Assembly (NCBI RefSeq): GCF_000425345.1
Contig: NZ_AUDG01000013.1
Coordinates: forward strand, 1 to 64,000
DNA length: 64,000 nt
Source: Rheinheimera baltica DSM 14885
GTDB lineage: Bacteria > Pseudomonadota > Gammaproteobacteria > Enterobacterales > Alteromonadaceae
Direction: 5' to 3'
The position numbers were made by a program, and so were the translations under genes. Positions 1 to 9,887 of this stretch are shown here, piece by piece (position 1 is the stretch's first letter; each line of letters begins with the position of its first letter). The notes beneath the pieces were generated by a model. That model searched no databases, was not told where the DNA came from, and was given only the letters and a program-made list of their open reading frames with translations.

Positions 1-282
1 AGCCAGTCTTGGCGAAACAACTGGAGCCGGCTGAGTGTATTCTTCGACTATCCACCTGAAATCCGGAAGGTTATTTACACGACCAACGCGATTGAATCTC
101 TGAATGCCAGCTTGCGGAAAGTGACTAAAACCAGACGTTCATTCCCGAACGACGAAGCCGTGTTAAAACTGCTATATCTGGCTTTACATCAAATTGCGAA
201 GAAGTGGACAATGCCACTTAGGGACTGGAAACCGGCGATGAATCAGTTCATTATCATGTATGGTGACCGTGTATCGCTATGA
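1..282 (+). CDS. IS256-family transposase, C-terminal part (runs off window start)
   Basis: This is an open frame from base 1 to a TGA at 280-282 with no start in the window. The translation has the C-terminal signature of IS256/Mutator-family transposases: a TTNAIESLNASLRK segment that should contain the last catalytic glutamate, followed by a FPNDEAVLKLLYLAL-type segment and a conserved tryptophan-rich stretch. The family cuts and pastes DNA with a DDE active site; only the last part is visible. The gene points toward the truncated tnsE of element C, and its stop is followed within about 35 bases by what looks like the terminal inverted repeat. Only the 5' part beyond the window would show whether the element is intact. 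Confidence 0.88.
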   Translation, partial: SQSWRNNWSRLSVFFDYPPEIRKVIYTTNAIESLNASLRKVTKTRRSFPNDEAVLKLLYLALHQIAKKWTMPLRDWKPAMNQFIIMYGDRVSL

Positions 283-317
283 GAAACAGCCACTTACACA
301 GAAAATTTTACATACTC
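1..317 (+). mobile_element. Right end of an IS256-family insertion sequence inserted in tnsE
   Basis: The transposase tail is followed by a stretch at about 288-317 that, read on the minus strand, begins GAGTATGTAAAATTTTCTGT, the usual style of IS256-family terminal repeats. The tnsE fragment on the minus strand stays alignable with its two intact relatives up to LARAIF and then diverges at this point, so the junction is near 311-317. The other IS end and the target duplication lie outside the window. Confidence 0.7.
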
Positions 318-704
318 TAAGAAAATCGCCCGAGCAAGTTCAAGCTGCGGTATAACAACCCAATCGTGTTTGTTACCCCAACAACAGAAAGCGTTCTGTA
401 TTCCGTCTTTATCTCGGATTGACTTGAAGCTGCTGATCTCTGGAAACTCAGCCAATTTTGCTTCGATAAGCTCATAACCAGGTTCAAATGTGATTACTCT
501 GTCTATGCGGCGCGATTGTTTCTTTTGACTATTTAGCAGCTTCCCTCGACTAAGCATTGATAAATTCGATAACTTGGTATGCTTTTTATCTTGCGTAGGC
601 CAGCACCAAACCGCAATTGACCATTCAGGTACATTGTTGTACCGAAAGAAATCCCCGATATGAACTATAGTCGTATCTGACCCGAATCCTTTTATTGCGG
701 TCAC
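294..704 (-). pseudogene. tnsE: tnsE of element C, N-terminal fragment interrupted by IS256-family element
   Basis: The frame encodes only about 136 residues, against 532-533 in the two intact tnsE genes of this window and 538 in Tn7. The segment near its end (IPQLELARAIF) matches LPQFELARALFF and LPKFELARKLFF of the intact copies, which fixes the identity. The last residues are read through the IS terminal repeat and stop at once. TnsE directs Tn7 to replicating and conjugating DNA, so element C should have lost that pathway while keeping TnsABC plus TnsD. It starts 11 bp after tnsD. Confidence 0.85.
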
Positions 705-715
705 TCAACCTCCGA

Positions 716-2230
716 TCAGAAGAAACGTAACTCAGCCAAAACACGTTGGCTATCTGCAGTTAAACGCTCCTTACTTAGCCCTGCTTGACGCAAAATAACC
801 CAATTTTTTAGTTGTCCGGTATCTCGGTAAATCTGGATACAGGCATTGCTTAAGCGCCTTAACTGATATTCAGTAATGGTTTCGGAATATCGCTGCAAGA
901 AGGACTTAACCAACGGTAATTTATCTAAATTTTTCTCAACAGTGCTTTTATTATTTAGCTGCGATAACAGGTAGTTTGCAGACAGCCGTGGTGCGAAAGA
1001 GTCAATTTCATTTGCCTGCAACACACTGAACAAACGCCTAACGATCATCAAATCTCGTTGACGCCAGTCTGCTTTTTGCTGAGGAATTGACCTGACTTGT
1101 TGATGTCTTGCATTAAAGTGGAGCAGCCATGCCCTGTCATTTCGGTAAAACCAGGCATACAAAGCTTTACCAGTACCGTTTTTACGGGCCGCTGTCACAC
1201 CGACCTCTAATACAGCTTGTTCCCATAACTGCCGTTTGCTCTGCAAGTCTTGATTGATTGCTGTCTGTTGGCTGGTTGTCGGAACGAAAATTTTCGTATT
1301 TGGTTTCATTTGACGAACCCGTTTAATAATTTCTTCTGGCGATAAATTAGGCAGCAATGTCTGCCAAACAACCCCATGTTCTAGGTAACTGAACGCTTTT
1401 CGGTGTTTGCGGAATATACTTTTTAGCCAGCAAGTATCGGTGGCGGAATTGATTTGCAGATGCAATTGGTTGAGTGATTTGCGCTGGAATGTATTACTGA
1501 CCAATGCATAGACTTCATCATGCTTGATATGCCTGCCTCTGCACAAACCAAAGTCGACAGCCAAATCACGGTAAAAGGCTGTCCATTGTGAAAAACTGGG
1601 TGAGCCGTCAGGCTCCATATCGATCAATTTGCTGGCGTATTGTGCTAAACGCAGTAAATCTGGATTGCTGATCCCAGCATTTAACGAGGTTTCTGGCTTA
1701 ACATTTAACGCATGGAATTGATGCCGATGATCGGCTGTACCAACTCGAAATAGATGAAGAGCTCCATGCTCAGGACAAAGGTCCAAACCGGGGAAAAACC
1801 AATTACGCTGCCAGAAAGTCTCGCCATATTTTTGGGTCTGGTCTTTTAGACATGCTGAGCAGTAACGCAAACGGTCATCGGTCTTAACCCTGGATGCGGC
1901 AACCCCAAGTAACAGGTGCACTGCGCCTTGTGAACGCCTAGCCATAAGTTGTATGGCGCGGGTTCGGTGAGGCTCTGTTACAAATGGTGCATAGAGCGGA
2001 AACATAGTGTGTCTATAGATCAGCTCCTCTAACGAGAATCGACCGGTGCTTTGTAACTGTTCGGATAATGACTGTAAATGACAGGGTAGATCTAACGTGG
2101 CAATCACTTTACGGTTGTTAAAAACTTCGTCCAGTAGCTGCTTGGGGCTTGTAATACCATGATAAATGCTGGCACGCGCCACTGTGCTATAGATGAGTTC
2201 ATTCGGATATGGCACAGGAAAATTATGCAT
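716..2230 (-). CDS. tnsD: TnsD target-site selector (TniQ family), element C
   Basis: The protein is 504 residues (Tn7 TnsD is 508). TnsD binds the 3' end of glmS and recruits TnsC so that transposition goes to attTn7. The N-terminal TniQ zinc finger is intact: C124, C127, C152 and H155, the same numbering as the CCCH finger described for Tn7 TnsD. A PLYAPF motif near residue 78 is shared with the other two TnsD copies here. It starts 4 bp after tnsC. The location of element C beside glmS fits its function. The three TnsD copies are clearly diverged from one another, so they were acquired independently rather than by recent duplication. Confidence 0.95.
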   Translation of the reverse strand: MHNFPVPYPNELIYSTVARASIYHGITSPKQLLDEVFNNRKVIATLDLPCHLQSLSEQLQSTGRFSLEELIYRHTMFPLYAPFVTEPHRTRAIQLMARRSQGAVHLLLGVAASRVKTDDRLRYCSACLKDQTQKYGETFWQRNWFFPGLDLCPEHGALHLFRVGTADHRHQFHALNVKPETSLNAGISNPDLLRLAQYASKLIDMEPDGSPSFSQWTAFYRDLAVDFGLCRGRHIKHDEVYALVSNTFQRKSLNQLHLQINSATDTCWLKSIFRKHRKAFSYLEHGVVWQTLLPNLSPEEIIKRVRQMKPNTKIFVPTTSQQTAINQDLQSKRQLWEQAVLEVGVTAARKNGTGKALYAWFYRNDRAWLLHFNARHQQVRSIPQQKADWRQRDLMIVRRLFSVLQANEIDSFAPRLSANYLLSQLNNKSTVEKNLDKLPLVKSFLQRYSETITEYQLRRLSNACIQIYRDTGQLKNWVILRQAGLSKERLTADSQRVLAELRFF

Positions 2231-2234
2231 GGCA

Positions 2235-3899
2235 TTACCCAGCCAAATTCAGTACGGAGGTTAAATCTAACAGTATCCCTTGTTTGTTAAGTGCGGCGTG
2301 GACGTCGGTTGCGTTCTTGCACTGCGACTTGATAAAACGAAGGTCCCCTAATGGCAACTCGTCCCAGCAATTGGGTTTGATAATCGTTGATTTTTCTCTG
2401 GCTTTTAAACTTTGTCCCTTCACTGAAGTATCACTGTCACCGACTGATGAAATCCAATTCGAGACAATTGGTAATAGCTGAACCATGGTCAGCTGAGGAT
2501 TTTCCGCAAAAGCTTTGCGCACTGTGGGCACCAGCAAACTAGAGTCATACACATCTTTAAGCAATAAATACAATCGTCTTTCGTCCTCCGTTGCCAGCTG
2601 CTGAAGAGCCTTTTCTTCGGTCGTTTTTTCTTTCATAGCAGCAATATCTTGCTGTAATTGGATAAGCCGCTTATCCATCTCTGGAACCATTAGATCAGAA
2701 TACTGTGCAATTTTCTCCGGTATACCTGAACGAAGCGCAGCAAGCATGGGATGTACCGGTATGAGCTCATCTTCATATACCTGACGTAGCAATCCCTCCG
2801 TGATGCGTTCTTTGCCAAGTGCAAGTGCACGCAGTTGCGCCAATACAAAAAGCTTTACTACGATATCCATCACGCCTTGACTCAGTTCGTACCATACAGC
2901 GCGAATGTCTTCGGTCAGCAACACATCTCGATTTTGTAGTAGCTGGAGCTTCCAGAGGTTATTGGTAAATGCGACCCACTCTTGATTGAGTTGGTCGGCT
3001 CGTCCTTGCGCCATTGGTTCCCAAAAAATGGCACCAAGGCCAGCACCTCTGCGGGCAGAACGTAAATCTGCTTCAAAAATGTCCCTCGCTTTTGGTGTAC
3101 CAATCAACATGACCGGTACACCTATGGTATTGACCATGGTCACAAAGAAATTCAACATTTCTTGCGAACCACCCGACTTTGAGCGGCTAAGATGCTGAAT
3201 TTCATCAATCACCAACAATCCCAGCGCATGAGTGTTGGCAATTTGGGCCATTAACGCCAACATCGTTTCAATACCATGTCGCTTGAGGCCGTACCTCATT
3301 TCGTATTTTTCGCCTATAGCTTTATCGAGTGCCCGAAAAAAATTTAGGCAAATCTCTTTTAGAGAGCCGTTATGTGAGCAATCCACTTTCAGGTAAACCA
3401 CTTGTTCCAGGTTGAACTGTGGGTGATAAATGACTTGAGGATAGGTTTGTAAGATCCGTTCTAACGATGTGGTCTTACCGCTGCCGGAACAACCAATTAG
3501 CAACATACTTTGAGCAGTGGATTTTGCCTCTTCAAATCTGAAGGTTGTCAAATCACCGGTCTGGACCCTTTCATACCCGTTTTGTAAATGCCGCTGTAAA
3601 TCGCCAGTTTTTGGATTTCGGCCAACATAACCGCCTCGGATCATCAATGAGACCCGTTCGCTTAACAGCATATGTGCGCCAAGTGGTTGAAAGAACTCAT
3701 CAGCAATCCGACAAATATTGTGGGCGCGTGTAACTCTGGACTTTTGTAAATCGTCTGGCTGAAAGCGCATGCTTGATCGCAGTGCCGCGGCACTATCGAA
3801 CGATTCTTGTAACGGTGGCAATGCTTCGATAAACGGATTGCCGGCATAAGCGGCAACACCAGTATCACGATATATCGCGGATATTTTTGAGGCAGTCAT
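2235..3899 (-). CDS. tnsC: TnsC AAA+ transposition regulator, element C
   Basis: The protein is 554 residues (Tn7 TnsC 555). TnsC is the AAA+ ATPase that links the target selectors (TnsD or TnsE) to the TnsAB transposase and takes part in target immunity. The Walker A motif reads GCSGSGKTT, the Walker B motif [10 protein letters not shown], and an IGTPKAR segment resembles sensor 1. The start overlaps the tnsB stop by 4 bp (ATGA), which indicates translational coupling. The C-terminal half ([17 protein letters not shown]) is conserved with the other copies. Confidence 0.95.
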   Translation of the reverse strand: MTASKISAIYRDTGVAAYAGNPFIEALPPLQESFDSAAALRSSMRFQPDDLQKSRVTRAHNICRIADEFFQPLGAHMLLSERVSLMIRGGYVGRNPKTGDLQRHLQNGYERVQTGDLTTFRFEEAKSTAQSMLLIGCSGSGKTTSLERILQTYPQVIYHPQFNLEQVVYLKVDCSHNGSLKEICLNFFRALDKAIGEKYEMRYGLKRHGIETMLALMAQIANTHALGLLVIDEIQHLSRSKSGGSQEMLNFFVTMVNTIGVPVMLIGTPKARDIFEADLRSARRGAGLGAIFWEPMAQGRADQLNQEWVAFTNNLWKLQLLQNRDVLLTEDIRAVWYELSQGVMDIVVKLFVLAQLRALALGKERITEGLLRQVYEDELIPVHPMLAALRSGIPEKIAQYSDLMVPEMDKRLIQLQQDIAAMKEKTTEEKALQQLATEDERRLYLLLKDVYDSSLLVPTVRKAFAENPQLTMVQLLPIVSNWISSVGDSDTSVKGQSLKAREKSTIIKPNCWDELPLGDLRFIKSQCKNATDVHAALNKQGILLDLTSVLNLAG

Positions 3900-5989
3900 T
3901 CCTGGTTCTCCCCGTTATCTTCAAATAGCCCAGGCACAAAGGTTGGCAAGCTATAATTTTCTTCAACAGGTTTTAGTGCCACCACATCTGCAAGCGGTTT
4001 TTCGACTTCAGCAATCACAGGCCGAACCCTTTGCAGCCGCTTTGCATCCCTTGCCGCTTTTTTATTAGGTCTGATCTGCTGAATACGTTCACGATTACTC
4101 GCTGAAGTGGCTGGCGATTGCCTAGTTGCGGTTGTAATTTTCCCCTGTATAAAAGCGTCTAATTCCCGTCGTTTCACATCTGCGACAAATTTTGCATTTG
4201 CTTTGTTGTGCTTTTCCGCCGCCTGTATTTCCCAAACTTGCCAGAAGCTCAGCCCACGAAATTGACGACTTTTATCCGTTAACAAACATTCCCAGTACAC
4301 CCGGTTGCCGGATTGTGGAAAGAGATAAATCCTATCTGCGCAACCTGGTTCATAAGCGGCTTCCAGTGAATCTGGCCGGTAAATTTCAGTACTACGATGT
4401 AACCAGCCTTCTTTGAGTAACTCAGAGCTGGAATAAAACATTTCAAACAATCTCACACCAAACGGCGAAATCGTAACCTTGGCACGCGGTAATAAGGCAA
4501 TTTGAAGATGCTTCGCGTCAATCTGGCGCAAGCTGCCCATCCGATGTTGCATCCCCCATTTCCATAGCTCTATGGGTATTGACGGAATGTCAGCTGGTAG
4601 ATCTTCATCACGGTCATATTTCTCCATAACATGGTAATTGTTCCGAAATACGATGGTCCGCAGGATAATTTGAGAAAAATCGGTAATCGACATCACTGCA
4701 TCAAGGCGATAATCTCGTTCACCATGCTTTTTTATCCGATTGCCTTCGACGGCACCTGGCGCATAGGGTTTAAACTCTGCCTGTAAAGTCCTGAAACAGC
4801 TTTCAACAATCCCTTTAGCATCGCCGCGGCGGGGCGGAGCACTTTCGATACGAACGTTAAATCCAGCAATCAGAGCATCAACCTGATGACTCATCATCTC
4901 CCCACGGTCTGCCAAGATGACATCTGGCAAGCCGACGCATGGCCACTCTTCAAAGCTGATATCAATACCAAGTTCGCTACAGACCTCAGTTTTATCGATG
5001 CATGCATTCAAAATCGCCTGCATGGCAACGACATAGGACGCGTTATCAAAACCAAGATAAAAGCCTGTGATCATTCGGCTAAATACATCAACTACAATAT
5101 AAACCGTTGGGCGTCCAATAATCTTGCTACGGTCTTGATCATCAACCAGATAGATATCTGCAATGGTGGCATCAATTTCATAACGACTGCCGGGGCCAAG
5201 CGCATGTGCTGTTGCGGTGCTTGAAAGCGGCCAGATATCTTTTTTATAAATTCCAGGGTCTGTTCTGGCGATTAGACGTTCGGACTGTTTATATTCTCGA
5301 TTGTAAAAGTAGCGAAATTGTCTAATCGTTGGCCTATCCGAGACCGAAATATTGGGAAAGTACTGTTCAAACAAATCCGCAAAACGACGATAGGCAACGG
5401 TCGTTTTTTCTGCATTTTTATTCAGCAAATGTTTCTCAATGGTGATTCTGAATAAACGTTCAATATCGGGTGTTACTTTCATCCCCTCGCCGTCACCATA
5501 TTGACGAACGCGCCCAATTTTTTTCTGGCCAGTCGCCGCTCTGGTTTTTCCTGGAGCTCCACTTTTCTTGTAGTCTGGCAGCAATGAATTCGGGCTCTGC
5601 CCGCGCTGCCAGTAGCGACGTAGCAGCTTATAAATTGTTGCGATTGAAGCGTTCCCAGACTGACGGACTATCTCAACCCGCTGAGCACGAACTTTAGGGT
5701 CAAAGCATAGTGTATCCACAATAATCGGTTGAATCACACTCAACCCCAGTTCCCGTCTTTTGTAAGCAACGGAGCCGAATGCAGGCTCATCCAAATAATT
5801 TGCTTCAAAGGGATCTTCATGCCGCAATAAACGCGAATCATCAATGAAACTGCTTAAAGTCAGTTCATGAACGTATTCAGGCTGTGCAGTCTCCGATTCA
5901 ATACAGATCCAAACAACTTCACCAGGTAACACCAGCAAAATGCGGTAAAGTTTGCCGTCAAACTTCACGACCTCATTGGTTTGCCACAT
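3896..5989 (-). CDS. tnsB: TnsB DDE transposase, element C
   Basis: The protein is 697 residues (Tn7 TnsB 702). TnsB binds the repeats in the transposon ends and makes the 3' cuts and strand transfer. The catalytic triad is visible as D273 (YEIDATIAD), D361 (VILADRGE) and E396 (KGIVES), the same positions as in Tn7. A helix-turn-helix lies N-terminal of the integrase core. The start at 5989 has a GAGG Shine-Dalgarno sequence about 9 bases upstream and overlaps the end of tnsA by 17 bp. The matching DNA sites are the 20-bp repeats at 6845-6925. Confidence 0.96.
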   Translation of the reverse strand: MWQTNEVVKFDGKLYRILLVLPGEVVWICIESETAQPEYVHELTLSSFIDDSRLLRHEDPFEANYLDEPAFGSVAYKRRELGLSVIQPIIVDTLCFDPKVRAQRVEIVRQSGNASIATIYKLLRRYWQRGQSPNSLLPDYKKSGAPGKTRAATGQKKIGRVRQYGDGEGMKVTPDIERLFRITIEKHLLNKNAEKTTVAYRRFADLFEQYFPNISVSDRPTIRQFRYFYNREYKQSERLIARTDPGIYKKDIWPLSSTATAHALGPGSRYEIDATIADIYLVDDQDRSKIIGRPTVYIVVDVFSRMITGFYLGFDNASYVVAMQAILNACIDKTEVCSELGIDISFEEWPCVGLPDVILADRGEMMSHQVDALIAGFNVRIESAPPRRGDAKGIVESCFRTLQAEFKPYAPGAVEGNRIKKHGERDYRLDAVMSITDFSQIILRTIVFRNNYHVMEKYDRDEDLPADIPSIPIELWKWGMQHRMGSLRQIDAKHLQIALLPRAKVTISPFGVRLFEMFYSSSELLKEGWLHRSTEIYRPDSLEAAYEPGCADRIYLFPQSGNRVYWECLLTDKSRQFRGLSFWQVWEIQAAEKHNKANAKFVADVKRRELDAFIQGKITTATRQSPATSASNRERIQQIRPNKKAARDAKRLQRVRPVIAEVEKPLADVVALKPVEENYSLPTFVPGLFEDNGENQE

Positions 5990-6800
5990 GGAGCAAATCC
6001 TCTATATCACTGAATGGACAAAACACCAGATCTGAGGCTGTGAGCATTCTATACGCTTGATGCATGTTAAATTTTAGATAGCCGTTTGCGATTAACGTTC
6101 TTACATCTCGCAGTGTTTGTCCAAGTTCCAAGTCATAAGCGGTATCCATTTGCTTACATACATCAATCATTTTTGACTGGGGCGATTTACTAAACGCACT
6201 TTCAAGGATCGGCAACTGTTGAATCAGCTCAACATCAATCAAGCCATCTGATTTCGTCGGGTACAACCAACTGATATTTTGTTTGATGGCCGGGTCAATT
6301 TCATGTTCCGTCACTAAAAACCATGGGATTTGCTTCGATAGCCAATAACGACGCTCGATTTCAAGTTTTTCAATAGTATTCGTATCATCGAACGATTCAG
6401 ATGATTTCACCTGTACAGCAAACTGTCGATGAGGGCCAATTTGAGAATCAACGAGGAAATCGGATGACATCACCTGATCTACACCGCGTATGCTGGGATG
6501 CCTCAGACCATTGTCTTTAGCTATTGCTTGAGTTTCATCTCTTCGTAACGGGAATTGCTCTCTAATATCAACGATATGAGGTGCCCACTCAAACACTAAA
6601 AACGCTGCAAGTTCTAGATCTGACAATAAATGATGAATTCTGCCGGTTTTATGTGAATACACTCGGTGCGAACGGCCTTCGGAGGGAACATCTTGTACAT
6701 AAAGCCAAGGCGTGTACTTTTTGCCAACCCCTTGGCCACGACCGTCTTTAATCCGACGCGCAATTTGAAGTTCAGAGAGAGATTGCTGAGATCTGCCCAT
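5973..6800 (-). CDS. tnsA: TnsA endonuclease subunit of the transposase, element C
   Basis: The protein is 275 residues (Tn7 TnsA 273). TnsA is a restriction-endonuclease-fold nuclease that makes the 5' cuts, so that Tn7-like elements move by cut-and-paste. The active-site residues known from Tn7 are present at identical positions: E63 (LSDLELA), D114 (SSDFLVD), Q130 and K132 (VQVKS). The start aligns with the other two copies, but no clear ribosome binding site is visible. The six bases before ATG are all T and form the tail of a hairpin, so expression may be attenuated. Confidence 0.96.
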   Translation of the reverse strand: MGRSQQSLSELQIARRIKDGRGQGVGKKYTPWLYVQDVPSEGRSHRVYSHKTGRIHHLLSDLELAAFLVFEWAPHIVDIREQFPLRRDETQAIAKDNGLRHPSIRGVDQVMSSDFLVDSQIGPHRQFAVQVKSSESFDDTNTIEKLEIERRYWLSKQIPWFLVTEHEIDPAIKQNISWLYPTKSDGLIDVELIQQLPILESAFSKSPQSKMIDVCKQMDTAYDLELGQTLRDVRTLIANGYLKFNMHQAYRMLTASDLVFCPFSDIEDLLHVANQ

Positions 6801-6844
6801 AAAAAAGTCCAGTATGCTTTTTAATCAGCATAACTGGACTTTTT
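6801..6844 (-). terminator. Hairpin plus T-tract directly upstream of tnsA (attenuator-like)
   Basis: GTCCAGTATGCT (6807-6818) pairs with AGCATAACTGGAC (6827-6839) with one bulged A. On the minus strand the stem is followed by TTTTTT and then at once by the tnsA ATG. The mirror-image T-run at 6840-6844 would also terminate plus-strand transcripts. The only GGA near tnsA sits within the stem, so the hairpin may both terminate read-through and hide the ribosome binding site. Confidence 0.65.
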
Positions 6845-6933
6845 CATTTTACAAATATTTTGTCCATTTTAGATCTATTTTGTCTCGCTTTAGATCTATT
6901 TTGTCCATTTTAGAACTATTTTGTCATCCCACA
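6845..6933 (-). repeat. Right end of element C: four TnsB-type binding repeats
   Basis: Four head-to-tail repeats with core TTTAGATCTATTTTGTC run at 6845-6864, 6865-6884, 6885-6905 and 6906-6925. Eight bases (ATCCCACA) then complete the terminus at 6933. The arrangement of overlapping sites close to the tip is that of a Tn7 right end, and the repeats resemble the Tn7 sites (AAAATAGATCTAAA). They lie 45-125 bp upstream of tnsA, so TnsB binding here could also repress the tns promoter. Confidence 0.85.
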
Positions 6934-6934
6934 A

Positions 6935-6939
6935 TTTAT
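6935..6939. repeat. 5-bp target duplication TTTAT between elements C and B
   Basis: TTTAT precedes the left tip of element B and the same five bases follow its right tip at 22476-22480. The extra A at 6934 suggests that C itself used the overlapping register ATTTA. Confidence 0.7.
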
Positions 6940-7085
6940 TGTCATCTGAAAATAAAGTTTAATCATGAGTCCAAGCCTGCTGCTCAGATTTTTAATCTAT
7001 TCTTCAATTAACGCAAGTTTAAGTATCATCATGAAAATAATTTCCAAAAAATATGCTCATTAATAAGCGAAATTAAAGTGTCATC
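6940..7085 (+). repeat. Left end of element B with three spaced TnsB-type sites
   Basis: The tip reads TGTCATCTG. Three sites match the minus-strand form of the B right-end repeats (AAAATAAAGTTTCATC-like): about 6945-6964, 7011-7030 and 7066-7085. Three separated sites at the left and clustered sites at the right is the Tn7 pattern. No gene is seen from 6934 to 7126. Confidence 0.75.
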
Positions 7086-7126
7086 ATCGGAAACTGGTAA
7101 AACTGAACTACTAATATGTTGATAGC

Positions 7127-8065
7127 CTATGAAAAACTAAATAAAGTGACCTGATCTCCCGACTTAGCAACGTTCACCGTACTTGTCTCAAGCGGCTCAA
7201 CGTAGCATAACTTAATCAAGTCATTCTCAATTGCCGCAGCACCAGCTGCTAATGTCGATATCTTCGTATTCATCGGACTTAGCGTAATATTACTGTTTGA
7301 ATACTTACTAACTTCTTGAAGAATAGAATTTTTTGCTGAAAGAACATCTGAACAAGAGAAGGTAAAGGTATTAACATTATTACGGTACGCTCCTCCAATT
7401 GACTCAATGAAGCTTTGAAGCTTTTCACTAACTCTCTGGTTCTCTGCAAAAAGAACTTCTCCGTAGGCTTCAGTACCAATGCCAAGGGAGATTGAGGTGG
7501 GCTCAAGCTCTTGAATTAGCTCCTTAGCTCTATCGAACTCGAAACCTACCAAAATAACGAGATGGTGCAATGGCTTTGAAGGTAAAAAGGTTCCTGGATA
7601 GCTCAAAACTGACCGGATACTTTTAACTCCTTGAGATATCACATTGCTGTAAGTCGCTGCACCAACATAAATAAACTGCACTTTTTCCGATAGACAATAC
7701 TCATGAAGTATTGCGTTAAGGATCAATAAAGACTCATGATTAATGGCTGATATGTCAATTAAAGTGCGCTCAGAATACTGATTAATTAAAGGAACCAATT
7801 GTTCAACAATTCGCTTCCACAACGTGAAAGCATCTAAACTTGCTATCGGAAGTTTACTAAAACGCTCATTGTATCTATTTTCTAAGTCAGTTAATTTCTC
7901 TGGATCAGAAATATCGCCTGATTCAAGCATAAAAACATAATCAATCCTGTTTTCCGATATTGCAGAAATGGCCTGATGCCAGCGTTGATCCAAACCAACG
8001 CTTCCTACAAAAAGCATGTTGGTTTTACCAATCTGATTATCAAGGAATTTAATATCAATATTCAT
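7127..8065 (-). CDS. Unknown protein, last gene of the element B methyltransferase/HD/ATPase cassette
   Basis: The protein is 312 residues and I do not recognise the family. Two halves look alike: residues 19-29 (FVGSVGLDQRW) and 172-180 (LVGFEFDRA) each follow a hydrophobic strand and lead into a helix. The segments TLIDISAINHE and VQFIYVGAATYS also look like strand-loop-helix units of a Rossmann-like fold. There is no signal peptide or membrane segment. It starts 10 bp after the ATPase gene and closes the minus-strand operon, so it probably works with the ATPase and HD protein. A nucleotide-sensing or effector role would be a guess. AT-rich composition marks it as recent cargo. Confidence 0.6.
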   Translation of the reverse strand: MNIDIKFLDNQIGKTNMLFVGSVGLDQRWHQAISAISENRIDYVFMLESGDISDPEKLTDLENRYNERFSKLPIASLDAFTLWKRIVEQLVPLINQYSERTLIDISAINHESLLILNAILHEYCLSEKVQFIYVGAATYSNVISQGVKSIRSVLSYPGTFLPSKPLHHLVILVGFEFDRAKELIQELEPTSISLGIGTEAYGEVLFAENQRVSEKLQSFIESIGGAYRNNVNTFTFSCSDVLSAKNSILQEVSKYSNSNITLSPMNTKISTLAAGAAAIENDLIKLCYVEPLETSTVNVAKSGDQVTLFSFS

Positions 8066-8075
8066 TTCTCAGCCT

Positions 8076-9887
8076 CTACAGTAAAGAGCCCTGAATTGGA
8101 TCAGTATCTGAAGCAACAGTCTCAACTCCTTTCTCTTTAAGTTTAATAATTAGTGATTTAGGGTGAGTTGATGCATTCTGTAAGAAGTTACAAGTAACAA
8201 ACTTGTATGCCGAAAATCCTATAGGGTCTAGGTTAAAAGAAGGTGCTAGCCGTCTGGTTAGGACATAGAGATTCGTGCGACCAAACCCCTCTTTTGTGCC
8301 TATGTGTGTTTCATAAAAAAAACCCTCTTGGACACCCAACATCAAAACCCGCCGGAGTTCTGAGCTCATATTCTCCGGATCTGACAGCGCGAAAGAGAAA
8401 AACTTTCTTTCCGAAGCATTGGACTTCATCGCAGCAAAAAACATAGCACCAATAACGTTTATAAGATTTCTAAGCCTAGTTATCGTCTGGAGGTGATTGT
8501 CTGGATCAGGATTACCCTCACACTCAGCAGTGATCCTATCAAAATGTCCAAATAACAGACTATCAGATTCCTCTCTAGCTACAATATCTTGATTGGTCGG
8601 TGAGATATATCTGAAATCTGTTCCGCTTGAGTGCCGAGCTTGCAAAGAAAACATCTTAGAAGCTGGCTCCAAGAAATAGCGAATTACCCCTGAGGATAGA
8701 TGCACGAGTTGATTAAACCCAGCATATTTATAAGTAGATGTATTTTTTGACGCACCGCCAAGACTTACTATATAGTCAGGTCTGGCATAACGATATGCGT
8801 CATCAGATGGCCGGTTACTCCTAGAAGGAATTTCTCCGCTTTTATACTTAGCAATTATTGAATCTATTTCTTTTTGTTGTTTAGCGTCAAAAGGAAAATA
8901 ATCTTCAGGATCAATATCGACATCAATGCCGAAATTTTTCTTGTAATATAGAGACAACCGTTTCTTTGTTACTTCCTTAACCCATTCTGGATACTTGTCT
9001 TTTTTCGATCCTGTATAGACGTTAGAATATTGAATTTCAACAAAGTCATGAGGAGTTTCTATTCTTCTTCCGCTTATTGTCAAGAACGTCTTATAGTTCA
9101 TTTGTGTAGCCAATTTGAAAGAAACAATATCTGTTGTTCTGTATGATACCCAAGTATTTATTATTTTCGTTTGTATTAAATTAAGGTTATCAACATCGTC
9201 AATCAAAATATAGATTGGCCCATTTGGCATAAAACTAAGAGACTTCAGACTCTCCATGACAGGCACAACAAAATCAAAATAACTAAATAGAGGCCCCTCA
9301 TAATCTGGTGATTTACCTAAACCAGAAAGAACTTTTCTTAAGTACTTTGTATGATACTTATAATAACCATCAATTATATTCAGAGTTTCTTGAAGTAAAC
9401 AAGTAGAAACGTCTTCGGAAACCTCTAATTCAACCCCATAGGATTTTATTGATTTCAAAAAATTGTTAAAGAAAAAATCCCTATACTCCAAAACATCCTC
9501 AGAATTGAGAGTAACATACGATTTTATATGAGAAATAACTTTAGAAACAACAAAGCAGGAAAGAAGATGCTCAGATATTATGAATTGTGCACTGTCGCTA
9601 CCCAAAGAGCTGAAGTCCATAATATCTATGTCTATTTTCTTTATTGAGCTATAAACAGCAAAAAAATCAAGTTCCTTTACTGGCTTTCCGTAGATCAGGC
9701 TCTGGCAATCCGGAGCCAATCTCCTCAGCATCATACTTTTACCGCTACCCCGATGGCCGTGTATAAATACATGACTACTAACAGAGATATTGTATGACTC
9801 TTCAATTGGGACGAATAAATCAACAATTTCATTTGCTGTCATTTGTTCTGGAGTATCAACAGAAAAGGGGTTATCGTAACTCATCAT
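8076..9887 (-). CDS. P-loop ATPase of ORC/CDC6-like type, element B cargo
   Basis: The protein is 603 residues. The Walker A motif is at about residues 43-51 (HGHRGSGKS) and the Walker B motif at about 225-233 (IYILIDDVD), a spacing expected of AAA+/STAND-type ATPases with a long insertion. The central and C-terminal parts are unfamiliar apart from a resemblance to the ORC-CDC6 family ATPases found in bacterial conflict loci. It overlaps the HD gene by 4 bp (ATGA) and precedes the unknown gene by 10 bp. A role as sensor or regulator of the HD enzyme is inferred from this coupling. Base composition is clearly more AT-rich than the housekeeping half of the window. Confidence 0.75.
   Translation of the reverse strand: MMSYDNPFSVDTPEQMTANEIVDLFVPIEESYNISVSSHVFIHGHRGSGKSMMLRRLAPDCQSLIYGKPVKELDFFAVYSSIKKIDIDIMDFSSLGSDSAQFIISEHLLSCFVVSKVISHIKSYVTLNSEDVLEYRDFFFNNFLKSIKSYGVELEVSEDVSTCLLQETLNIIDGYYKYHTKYLRKVLSGLGKSPDYEGPLFSYFDFVVPVMESLKSLSFMPNGPIYILIDDVDNLNLIQTKIINTWVSYRTTDIVSFKLATQMNYKTFLTISGRRIETPHDFVEIQYSNVYTGSKKDKYPEWVKEVTKKRLSLYYKKNFGIDVDIDPEDYFPFDAKQQKEIDSIIAKYKSGEIPSRSNRPSDDAYRYARPDYIVSLGGASKNTSTYKYAGFNQLVHLSSGVIRYFLEPASKMFSLQARHSSGTDFRYISPTNQDIVAREESDSLLFGHFDRITAECEGNPDPDNHLQTITRLRNLINVIGAMFFAAMKSNASERKFFSFALSDPENMSSELRRVLMLGVQEGFFYETHIGTKEGFGRTNLYVLTRRLAPSFNLDPIGFSAYKFVTCNFLQNASTHPKSLIIKLKEKGVETVASDTDPIQGSLL

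Larger units (their letters stand above)
1..6933 (-). mobile_element. Tn7-like element C, right part (left part outside window)
   Basis: This is the outermost and, by stacking order, oldest of three Tn7-like elements at attTn7. It contains tnsA-B-C-D in a tight minus-strand operon, the start of tnsE, and a right end at 6933 whose terminus reads TGTGGGAT on the minus strand. It is followed by ATTTAT, so its target duplication may be ATTTA, one base out of register with the TTTAT used by the later insertions. Its left end and cargo are beyond the window or removed by the IS256-family insertion. Confidence 0.85.
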
